From: Candidatus Bathyarchaeota archaeon | Lineage (GTDB): Archaea; Thermoproteota; Bathyarchaeia; 40CM-2-53-6 | DNA length: 5,732 bases | Reading direction: 5' to 3' | Assembly (NCBI GenBank): GCA_005882955.1 | Contig: VBBB01000144.1 | Span: 16,285-22,016, forward strand | Part shown: positions 1-5,619 of the stretch, one piece after another | How positions within the stretch are numbered: the stretch's first letter is position 1 | Layout of the letters: every line of letters begins with the position of its first letter | Translations under genes and position numbers: made by a program | The notes under the pieces: model-generated | Databases searched by the model: none | The model's input: only the letters and a program-made list of their open reading frames with translations | What the model was told of the DNA's origin: nothing

Positions 1-182
1 AGCACCCTTCGAAAGTTTTCCAGAGTCGTCTTAGTCTGGGACTTGACGTCCCCTGGCACTACTTTGCCGTTCTGATCGATGGGTCCCTGACCTGAAACAA
101 AGACTAGATCTCCAAACTTTATTCCTGGCGAAAACGGCAGGTTTAATGGCGCAGGCCCCGTTCTGACAAGTTCCTTTCTCAA
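1..182 (-). CDS. ridA: RidA family reactive enamine/imine deaminase, N-terminal part (cut by window edge)
   Basis: Reading the minus strand from a TTG at 182 gives 60 codons open to the window edge, so the C-terminus is missing. The start MRKELVRTGPAP, then PFSPGIKFGDLVFVSGQGPI and a following DQNGKVVPGD, matches the N-terminal half of RidA/YjgF/L-PSP proteins. These are small trimeric cytosolic enzymes that hydrolyse reactive 2-aminoacrylate and 2-aminocrotonate to keto acids and ammonia. The usual P-Y-S near the active site is P-F-S here. The catalytic arginine of the family lies beyond the window and cannot be checked. TTG was chosen because MRKE is the usual family N-terminus and an in-frame TAA lies a short way upstream. 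The gene is divergent from a threonine-dehydratase-like gene 78 bp away, the enzyme type that makes RidA's substrate. No lesion is visible in the part seen. Confidence 0.85.
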   Translation of the reverse strand, partial: MRKELVRTGPAPLNLPFSPGIKFGDLVFVSGQGPIDQNGKVVPGDVKSQTKTTLENFRRV

Positions 183-260
183 AGTGCGTCCATATTGGAC
201 TGGGCGTGTTGGGGTTTAAGAGTTAAGGACTAATCAAGAATTCCCCGAGTTAGAGCGGAG
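183..260. promoter_or_regulatory. Divergent promoter region between ridA and the dehydratase gene
   Basis: This 78-bp gap separates two divergent genes, so both promoters must lie in it or in the genes. An A/T-rich element, TTTAAG at 215-220 (CTTAAA on the other strand), sits about 40 bp before the dehydratase ATG and about 35 bp before the ridA TTG. With the usual archaeal TATA-to-start-site distance of about 25 bp, both transcripts would have short leaders. GCGGAG directly abuts the ATG at 261, which is too close for a normal Shine-Dalgarno site. The promoter assignment is inferred from spacing and base composition only. Confidence 0.35.
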
Positions 261-719
261 ATGTTAACCAGCGAGCACATACTTGCGCCGATTACTACTA
301 CTCAGATAGAACAAGCTAGCGCGAGAATCCGGGGATCAGTGTTGCGGACCCCCATTGTCAGATTGAACATTGACTCTGACATGGAGATCTACCTGAAGCT
401 TGAAAACTTGCAACCCACTGGCTCGTTCAAAGTTCGGGGAGCCTGCAACTCTATCGCATTGGCAGGACCAGCAGCAAAGTCTCGCGGCGTATACACTTGC
501 AGCGCCGGAAACATGGCGCAAGCCCTAGCCTGGCAGGCAAGGCAAAACGGGATCCCTTGTTCAGCTATCGTTCCAGACAATGCCCCTGAAACCAAGTTGC
601 AGGCGGAGCCAAGATCGTCCAGGTCTCCTTCGACGAGGTCTGGAAGGTGGCCACCACCCACAGATATGGCCCATTGGAAGGTTCGATTTTCATTCACCCT
701 TTCAGTGACGAAAAGATGA
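261..719 (+). CDS. Threonine/serine dehydratase-like PLP enzyme, N-terminal fragment (frameshifted)
   Basis: This is the front half of a fold-type II PLP enzyme of the serine/threonine dehydratase group, which deaminates threonine to 2-oxobutyrate or serine to pyruvate through an enamine intermediate. The Schiff-base lysine is K57 in PTGSFKVRGA (residues 52-61). The substrate/cofactor loop is SAGNMAQALAW (81-91), with Met where SGNHAQG enzymes have His. Homology runs to about residue 115 (position 604) at PETKLQA. After that the frame gives unrelated sequence (EPRSSRSPSTRS...) to the stop at 719, while the family continuation resumes in another frame from 605. On its own this fragment lacks the GGGG phosphate-binding loop and would be inactive. 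ATG at 261 is the start that best fits the family N-terminus. The gene symbol is left blank because catabolic, biosynthetic and serine-specific forms cannot be separated here. Confidence 0.8.
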   Translation: MLTSEHILAPITTTQIEQASARIRGSVLRTPIVRLNIDSDMEIYLKLENLQPTGSFKVRGACNSIALAGPAAKSRGVYTCSAGNMAQALAWQARQNGIPCSAIVPDNAPETKLQAEPRSSRSPSTRSGRWPPPTDMAHWKVRFSFTLSVTKR

Positions 720-1222
720 TCGCTGGAAACGGAACTATAGGATTAGAAATTCTTGAAGACATTCCCGACGTGGATTCAGTAGTGATTCCTTTCGGAGGCG
801 GGGGTCTTACTGCAGGAATCGCTACCGCGATTCATGAAAGAAAGCCGGGGACGCGAGTCTACGCAGTTGAGCCGGAAACTGCCGCTCCACTTGCAGCATC
901 GTTTAGCTCCGGACATGCGATGGAAGTAAACCGGGTCCCCAGTTTCGTAGACGGCATCGGTGGAAAGAGTGTTCTTCCCGAAATGTGGGACATGGTAAGA
1001 CCATTGATTCAAGGTAGTATTGTCTGCCCACTGAAGGAGATCGCCTCGGCGATTCGTCTTCTGGTCGAACGGAACCGGATAGTGGCCGAGGGTGGTGGCG
1101 CAGCATCAGTCGCGGCCGCTCTCACCGGCAAAGCCGGGAAGGGAAAGATTGTCTGCGTTGTGTCTGGAGGAAACATTGACACTACCAAGCTCGAAACCAT
1201 CCTATCTGGCAAAGTTCCTTGA
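605..1222 (+). CDS. Threonine/serine dehydratase-like PLP enzyme, C-terminal fragment (frameshifted)
   Basis: This is the back half of the same dehydratase, in a different frame. From 605 it reads GAKIVQVSFDEVWKVATTHR, then GPLEGSIFIHPF and AGNGTIGLEILED. Next come the PLP phosphate-binding loop PFGGGGLTAG, the segment AEGGGAASVAAAL, and the C-terminal SGGNID that contacts the pyridine ring in this family. The first possible independent start is GTG at 647. Compared with relatives, about four residues (typically an I-x-R-L type stretch) seem missing between KLQA and GAK. A deletion of about 13 nt near 603-606 would explain both the gap and the frame change. The reconstructed protein is about 325 residues with no ACT domain, so it resembles short catabolic-type enzymes without isoleucine feedback domains. 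It ends at a TGA, 50 bp before the convergent polB2 stop. Confidence 0.8.
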   Translation, partial: GAKIVQVSFDEVWKVATTHRYGPLEGSIFIHPFSDEKMIAGNGTIGLEILEDIPDVDSVVIPFGGGGLTAGIATAIHERKPGTRVYAVEPETAAPLAASFSSGHAMEVNRVPSFVDGIGGKSVLPEMWDMVRPLIQGSIVCPLKEIASAIRLLVERNRIVAEGGGAASVAAALTGKAGKGKIVCVVSGGNIDTTKLETILSGKVP

Positions 1223-1272
1223 GATGAGATTAGATTGATAGCGGAGATCGACTCGACCCAACAAACGAAGAG

Positions 1273-2145
1273 TCACCTTAGGCTTGCGGTTAATGATTTG
1301 ACATCGTAGCCGAAAGGTAGCAAGAGGTTCGCCGTTGACGAAACGAGTAGGTCAACGTATCTTTCAGGATCATACACAGTATTGTCGTCCGCTAGTTCAG
1401 GGGGCAAGGCTTGGTTTTCAGGAATTGTTGATGTATCAATCGTCAGAATGTAACTTACCTGCTGTCCTGCATGAACTGTTCCTCCTTCGTCGATAAGGCG
1501 CTGGGCTGCGATTGCTTGGGGTACGCGATGAGTATACTCGTTAGGCATCTTGCTCAAATTCTTCGTAATTATCAGCTCCTCGATAGGAATCGTGCCGCTT
1601 CGCAGCTTTGAAGCATACTCTCTGAGTGTGTTGAGAACTTGGGGAATAAGCGCTTGAAACTCCCGTGAATTATCTGCTTCCTTGAGGATTGCAAGCATTC
1701 GTGTCTGGCATTTCTCAACTATCGTAGGAGTGTCGTGGCGTCGAACATCGATTCCACGAACCTTGAGGGTCCGGTCTTGAAAGATGCCGTAGTATCGGTT
1801 TAGGACTGGCGCTTGCGGGTCCGTTTTGGAATTGAGGAAAACTATCCACTTGTACTGGCCCTCAAAACTGAGGGGGAGCTTCAGGTCCTTTTTGATCACT
1901 GCACAAAGTTCTTCATAATCAGCCGCTGTTGCGTCAGTTTTTGTAAGCCACATAGAATCGACGATTCCATGCACAAGTTTGAAGCCTCTAGCTTGGGCTA
2001 TGGCTATTGCACGGTGGAGGAAGATTCGGGAGAAGGCGCATGTTGCGATGTGCGCGTCTATCTTTCCGAACCGGGCGTTCTTAAATCCAAGGTAGCCGAA
2101 AGGAGCAAACCAAGATCCATTTAAGTGCTGATTGACGTGCGTCAT
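1273..2145 (-). CDS. polB2: PolB2-type B-family DNA polymerase, C-terminal fragment (frameshifted)
   Basis: This is the C-terminal palm and thumb of a B-family polymerase. The frame is open from an ATG at 2145, but the first 16 residues are out-of-frame sequence. True homology begins at about 2098 with GYLGFKNARFGKID, the end of motif B. Motif C reads HGIVDSMWL where active B-family enzymes have Y-x-D-T-D-S, so the first metal-binding Asp is replaced and only the second remains (D515 of the joined protein). Further on, KWIVFLNSK, NRYYGIF and KVRGIDVRRHDTP match the conserved K-x-Y and KxRG-xxxVRxD thumb-proximal segments. The rest is an ordinary PolB C-terminus with no PIP box that I can recognise at the end (KSLTASLR). 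Joined to the upstream fragment, the protein is about 742 residues. Loss of the motif C Asp fits the archaeal PolB2 clade, described as inactivated, although a Sulfolobus member (Dpo2) has been reported to act in lesion bypass. Confidence 0.85.
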   Translation of the reverse strand: MTHVNQHLNGSWFAPFGYLGFKNARFGKIDAHIATCAFSRIFLHRAIAIAQARGFKLVHGIVDSMWLTKTDATAADYEELCAVIKKDLKLPLSFEGQYKWIVFLNSKTDPQAPVLNRYYGIFQDRTLKVRGIDVRRHDTPTIVEKCQTRMLAILKEADNSREFQALIPQVLNTLREYASKLRSGTIPIEELIITKNLSKMPNEYTHRVPQAIAAQRLIDEGGTVHAGQQVSYILTIDTSTIPENQALPPELADDNTVYDPERYVDLLVSSTANLLLPFGYDVKSLTASLR

Positions 2146-3502
2146 ATTTCTGCCGTTTCAGTTCATCCTTCTCGTCTTTCTTTAGTTGCTTGTAGCGCGA
2201 CCTTCTATCTAGGAGGATTTCGAGAGATTGAGGGACGATGCCTCGCCATCGGTCGCAGATGTTGTAGTCTAATTCGGGAACCCGACGGAGCGAGTTGGGA
2301 CAGCATTTGCACTTGACGGTTTCTCCACTCAGATTCTGGTCCCGCATTATTGTCGGGTAGAGGCTGGTAAAGTCCAGCTCTCCCACTTGATCATATATCC
2401 CAGTCTCAGGTTCGTGGATGAAGCCTCCCCGGTCAGCGATGACTAGTTCGTTACTGTTTTTCCATTCTTCAGGCTGGTTCTTGTTCCATGGGATGAGAAC
2501 GTTTTTTTTGACAGCATGGTAGAACTGTAGGCTGGTCATGTTGGTGCCTATGGTCGCTCGGCTGGCTCGCTGAATTGGGATTATGCACGTCCGAGAGATT
2601 TCGAATAGTCCTTCAAGTCCACAGTCAGCGCTGATGAAGGCGTTGTGGTCGTCAATATGTAGCCTACCGAGTAGTCGGGCAGCTGTCTCTCTGTACAGAA
2701 TTTTTCCGTACGAGAAGTAGGAATGACCCTGAACCTCGTAGACTCTCAGCGGTGATGGGTCCCGGCCGAGAACTAGCCTGTTGAGCATTCCGTTTTTGTG
2801 TGCGCGTCTCGCTAGGTATGGGAAGATGAACGAGTCTCCGCCTTCTGTAATGACAATGTCAGGATCTATTTCGTTGAAGGTTTGACCGAGGCTGAGGAGT
2901 TTCTCCTCTTCGCTGCCTGAATCGAGAACGAGCGTTTCTTCGTCATCTGTAATGATTCTAAGGGAGTCTAGTTCATCCTCGAAGGTTCGAACTCTCTTGT
3001 TCTTTCTAGTCTTGATCTCTAGCCTGATCTTTCGAAGAGGCGGTAGTTTGTAGTCTATTGTTTCTCTGGAATCTCTCAGGGTCCATTCGATTTTCTCGTC
3101 TTTTTCCTCTGCCTCGACGAGGGCTAGCGGGAACAGATCTTTCTGGTAAAGGTAGATTTGCGGAGAGGGAATGTCTACATCGTAGAGTCGGAAATTCGAG
3201 TAGCTGCTTTCTCGCTGGATCCTCCGTGCAAGCTTTGCAGCCTCCTCATCATTCTCTACTACGACCTCAAGGACTCGGGATTTTTCTATATCGCCAGCCC
3301 TTTCAAATTTGTCGACAAAAATCGAGTTTTCAACGTAGGATTTGCAAGCTAGGTCTATTAGCTCTCGGTAGTTGCCTCCTACGTGTATTCTCGGCTTCCA
3401 AGAGTCTGTGAGCCTTACGCATTTTCCGTCGGGTTTTTTCAGCCATACTACCATTTGGCCTGTTTTGTGGTAGAGGTCGAGAATCCAGCCTAGATGCTTC
3501 AC
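2081..3502 (-). CDS. polB2: PolB2-type B-family DNA polymerase, N-terminal and palm fragment (frameshifted)
   Basis: This fragment holds the N-terminal domain, a degenerate 3'-5' exonuclease domain and the first half of the palm. It starts with GTG at 3502 (KHLGWILDLYH); a TGA lies three codons upstream. N-terminal landmarks include FRLYDVDIPSPQIYLYQKDL. The exonuclease site is eroded. The Exo I position reads RLEIKT (E162, K164) instead of D-x-E. Exo II reads ITEGGDSFIFPYL (218-230), without the N and D of N-x-x-x-F-D. I could not find a convincing Exo III Y-x-x-x-D. Motif A is ELDFTSLYPTIM with D377 present, followed by NLSGETV. Cysteines 398, 400, 401 and 416 lie between motifs A and B. 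Motif B starts at ALKWILVCSF (459-468); the frame then leaves homology (RLPWI) and stops at 2081. The gene follows the zinc-ribbon RadA-like gene after 99 bp, and I see no strong Shine-Dalgarno site. Confidence 0.88.
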   Translation of the reverse strand: MKHLGWILDLYHKTGQMVVWLKKPDGKCVRLTDSWKPRIHVGGNYRELIDLACKSYVENSIFVDKFERAGDIEKSRVLEVVVENDEEAAKLARRIQRESSYSNFRLYDVDIPSPQIYLYQKDLFPLALVEAEEKDEKIEWTLRDSRETIDYKLPPLRKIRLEIKTRKNKRVRTFEDELDSLRIITDDEETLVLDSGSEEEKLLSLGQTFNEIDPDIVITEGGDSFIFPYLARRAHKNGMLNRLVLGRDPSPLRVYEVQGHSYFSYGKILYRETAARLLGRLHIDDHNAFISADCGLEGLFEISRTCIIPIQRASRATIGTNMTSLQFYHAVKKNVLIPWNKNQPEEWKNSNELVIADRGGFIHEPETGIYDQVGELDFTSLYPTIMRDQNLSGETVKCKCCPNSLRRVPELDYNICDRWRGIVPQSLEILLDRRSRYKQLKKDEKDELKRQKYDARQSALKWILVCSFRLPWI

Positions 3503-3601
3503 ACAGAATCAAGATGCGTTCTCTATTCTGGGACTAATTCGGAAGAGAGGGACGAAGAGCGAATGTGAAACAGATGCGAAACTGTAGGAAAAGTGAAAGG
3601 G

Positions 3602-4600
3602 CTACTGGTATCCAAGTAGGGTTTTGTCCAATGTGACAACCTCATCTTCCTTCTGAGGAGTGAAGGGATGACGGGCTATGATGAGCTGTGTATAGGTGCC
3701 TTTGTCCTTCAGTCTCGCAGAAACATGGGCAGTATGCATCAAAGCGTCTGTCATGGTCTTGTTTCTTGCCTTCTGATTCGTGGCTATAATCAGCATGTTT
3801 CTCTGCTCAGCAGTTTTTCCTAGAAACTGTAAGCTTTTGCGGAATATATCCAGTGCTTCTTTCTTTTCTCGTACGTCGGGATCGCAGAAGAGGGCCGTGA
3901 TGTCAGAGACGACCGCGAGTCTAGCTCCATACTCATCTAATGCTGGGGCTAGTTTTTCCACGATGAGGCTGTGAACTTGGTGATGTGTGAAGGCTCTGCT
4001 GAGATGAATACGTTGCTGCACTCGGCCAGATTCCAGTCCGAGATTGACGATGTGCTGAGAGATTGTGTATGTGTCGAAGAGGTTGCCTGCATCTATGAAA
4101 ACAACATCGCTATCCAAGCCTTGGGGGAGTGTTGCTCGGACGCAGAGGAGGAGAGAAAGGGCGTGCGATGGTTCACCTTCGAGGGAGACAAACTGGCCCT
4201 TTTTGAGGATCAGTGCCTTGTCTAGAGAGTCTATGCCGGTTGTTATGCCAGGTTGGAGGTCTCGGGGGAGATTGCTTCCACGACGGGGTTGATACTCGAT
4301 CTGGTTGTCTGGCTCTCTGAGAAGTTCAGGGTCTCTACATTTCAGACTGGTAAGGAGGCGTCTTCCTTTGGGTAGAAGGGAAACTCTGCAGCTCAAGACC
4401 CTGTCGAGTTCGAAGCCGCAGCTGGGACATGTTCCGTCGAAGACTAGCTTGATTTTTCTGGGATTGATTTGTTGTTTTGATAGGACTAGGGCTTCGTCGC
4501 AGAGGATACAATGGTACAGGTAGCCCTCGCTGCCGTTCTCTATCGGGTCTAGCTGCCATGTCTTTGGTTGTAGAGGGTCGATGGTATGGCGTGTTTCCAT
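3602..4600 (-). CDS. Zinc-ribbon protein with degenerate RadA/RecA-like ATPase domain
   Basis: This is an intact 332-residue ORF from ATG 4600, 20 bp after the radA stop, with a weak AAGGG element upstream. Residues 27-71 hold two Cys pairs, C31-x-x-C34 and C58-x-x-C61 (plus C71), a likely zinc ribbon. From about residue 118 the order of elements follows RadA. TTGIDSLDKAL matches the TGS-LDxLLG entry, FVSLEGEPSHALS (137-149) falls at Walker A, VVFIDAGNLFDTY matches FIDTEGTF, and LAVVSDITALF matches LLVVDSILSHF. NMLIIATNQ then matches AVIITNQV. Walker A has lost the G-x-G-K-S/T residues and the TEG glutamate is absent, so ATP binding and hydrolysis are unlikely. There is no helix-hairpin-helix domain. 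I do not know a named family for it. Its position between radA and polB2 suggests a structural or adaptor partner, loosely like bacterial ImuA; that role is inference. It is the only long gene here without a frame break. Confidence 0.75.
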   Translation of the reverse strand: METRHTIDPLQPKTWQLDPIENGSEGYLYHCILCDEALVLSKQQINPRKIKLVFDGTCPSCGFELDRVLSCRVSLLPKGRRLLTSLKCRDPELLREPDNQIEYQPRRGSNLPRDLQPGITTGIDSLDKALILKKGQFVSLEGEPSHALSLLLCVRATLPQGLDSDVVFIDAGNLFDTYTISQHIVNLGLESGRVQQRIHLSRAFTHHQVHSLIVEKLAPALDEYGARLAVVSDITALFCDPDVREKKEALDIFRKSLQFLGKTAEQRNMLIIATNQKARNKTMTDALMHTAHVSARLKDKGTYTQLIIARHPFTPQKEDEVVTLDKTLLGYQ

Positions 4601-4620
4601 CGCAGACCCTTAGGGTTGTT

Positions 4621-5388
4621 CTATTCGTCGCGTCTGCTCTTTGGAGCGGCGTCTTCCACGCCTTTCGTGGTGATCTGGAAGTAGGTCTCAGACTCTGGCA
4701 GGTAAGGTGAGTCTATGATTTTGGCAACTCGTAATCCCTGGCTGGCTTTCTTCAGCATGACTCTGTGTGTGGAGGCGTGAGCTAGAATGTTTCCGCCTGC
4801 GGGACGCATTGGGTCACCGAAAAACGCTTGAGGGTTCGCTTGGACCTGGTTTGTTATGATGACTGCTAGGTTGAGGGCTTGAGCTATTCGAAGGAGTTTG
4901 TGAAGATGGCTGTTGAGGCGTTGTTGGCGTTCGCTTAGGGATTCGCGTCCGATGTATTCGCCTCTGAAGTGGGAGAGGATCGAGTCAACGACTAGGAGTT
5001 TGATGTTTTCTTCCTGGCAGATTTTGAACGCGTGGTCGACCGTGAGGATCTGGTGGTCGCTGTTGTAGACGCGGCTGTAGATGATGCCGTCGAGTATCTT
5101 TTCTGCATCCAGTCCCATTGCCTGGGCCATCTGGTAGACTCTTTGGGCTGCGAATGTTCCCTCAGTGTCGATGAAGAGGGCTTTGCCTTCGAGGCCGCCG
5201 TCTTTGGCTGGTAGCTGGACATTAACGCTGAGCTTCATACAAATCTGTGATTTGCCTGCCCCGAACTCTCCGACAAACTCTGTGATGGCCTGTGTTTCAA
5301 GCCCGTTTCCCAGCAGCTTGTCAAGATTGGTGGATGCAAAGCTGAGCCTCTGAAGGCTCAACCTCCTCTCATAGAGCTGTTTGGCGGT
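4621..5388 (-). CDS. radA: RadA recombinase, FxxA linker end and ATPase core (frameshifted from its N-terminal domain)
   Basis: This is the catalytic core of the archaeal strand-exchange recombinase, which forms ATP-dependent filaments on single-stranded DNA. Homology begins at 5388 with TAKQLYERRLSLQRLS, the linker joining the N-terminal domain to the core. LDKLLGNGLETQAITEF leads to Walker A GEFGAGKS, then FIDTEGTF with the catalytic glutamate, Walker B KLLVVDS, and EYIGRESLSERQQRLN. The L2 region is ITNQVQANPQAFFGDP and the end is IIDSPYLPE...FQITTKGV. All key ATPase residues are present. The first possible independent start is TTG at 5361. GAGGAGG lies directly against it, which leaves no normal spacing and would drop the FxxA motif. 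Joined to the upstream ORF the protein is about 323 residues, normal for RadA. It is probably the first gene of a cluster with the zinc-ribbon RadA-like gene and polB2. Confidence 0.9.
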   Translation of the reverse strand, partial: TAKQLYERRLSLQRLSFASTNLDKLLGNGLETQAITEFVGEFGAGKSQICMKLSVNVQLPAKDGGLEGKALFIDTEGTFAAQRVYQMAQAMGLDAEKILDGIIYSRVYNSDHQILTVDHAFKICQEENIKLLVVDSILSHFRGEYIGRESLSERQQRLNSHLHKLLRIAQALNLAVIITNQVQANPQAFFGDPMRPAGGNILAHASTHRVMLKKASQGLRVAKIIDSPYLPESETYFQITTKGVEDAAPKSRRDE

Positions 5389-5597
5389 GACGTGACGAAG
5401 TCTGTCTGTATCGTTTCCCGAGCAGCTCGGGAGATTTTGAGGGCGACGCTGTTCTCTAGGCCTGCTTTTTCGATTAGTTCGCGTATGGGTGCGATTGCTA
5501 AGGATGCGATCGAGTCGTAGCCTGCGTCCCGGAGTTTCCCGGCAGTTACAGGTCCAACGCCGTTAAGATCTTGAATATTTACTATCTCTTCAGCCAA
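5358..5597 (-). CDS. radA: RadA recombinase, N-terminal helix-hairpin-helix fragment (frameshifted)
   Basis: This 79-codon frame is the DNA-binding N-terminal domain of RadA. IQDLNGVGPVTAGKLRDAGY (8-27) is the helix-hairpin-helix, followed by SIASLAIAPIRELIEKAGL and KISRAARETIQ. The last homologous residues are DFVT (66-69), the start of the FxTA polymerisation motif. The frame then runs into SPPNSSMRGG and stops at 5358. Deleting one copy of the 5-bp repeat at 5387-5396 restores DFVTAKQLYERR continuously into the core. TTG at 5597 is the first start in this frame, because TAG lies two codons upstream. An ATG-ATG pair at 5626-5621 with GGGAG ahead of it is in another frame and may be the original start if a further base is missing from the T run at 5596-5598. 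Confidence 0.85.
   Translation of the reverse strand: MAEEIVNIQDLNGVGPVTAGKLRDAGYDSIASLAIAPIRELIEKAGLENSVALKISRAARETIQTDFVTSPPNSSMRGG
5387..5396 (-). repeat. 5-bp perfect tandem duplication that breaks radA
   Basis: Two adjacent GTGAC units (GTCAC GTCAC on the coding strand) lie inside the codons for the RadA FxTA motif. Removing either unit rejoins the helix-hairpin-helix fragment with the ATPase core in one frame. Short tandem duplications of this sort arise by replication slippage or by sequence/assembly error. Confidence 0.8.
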
Positions 5598-5598
5598 A

Positions 5599-5619
5599 GA
5601 CTATCGGAGCGGGATAGTC
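5599..5619 (-). other. Perfect inverted repeat just upstream of the radA TTG
   Basis: GACTATC and its exact reverse complement GATAGTC flank a 7-nt loop. One nucleotide separates this possible hairpin from the TTG at 5597. In RNA it would cover the region where a ribosome-binding site should be. It could be a translational control element, or it could lie within coding sequence if radA really begins at the upstream ATG pair. There is no T-run, so it does not look like a terminator. Confidence 0.45.

Noticed and set aside
1223..1272. The convergent 50-bp gap between the dehydratase and polB2 stops as a bidirectional terminator.
   Set aside because: There is no clear inverted repeat and no T-rich stretch on either strand.
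2502..2509. A8 run on the coding strand of polB2 giving an in-frame A-AAA-AAC slippery heptamer, a classic -1 frameshift sequence.
   Set aside because: The polymerase homology continues unbroken in the zero frame, the -1 frame ends about 11 codons later, and I see no obvious downstream stem or pseudoknot. It is explained by two lysines and an asparagine.
1273..3502. Reading the two polymerase fragments as separately encoded subunits (a split polymerase).
   Set aside because: The break falls inside motif B, the frames overlap by out-of-frame sequence, and one base restores a continuous chain. Natural split polymerases break between domains.
3503..3601. The 99-bp gap between the zinc-ribbon gene and polB2 as a site for a terminator or separate promoter.
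   Set aside because: I found no stem-loop with a T-run and no convincing TATA element. Nothing can be supported.
3971..4710. Several plus-strand open frames opposite the zinc-ribbon and radA genes.
   Set aside because: Their translations show no family motifs, and the minus-strand genes have clear domain homology. They are antisense shadows.
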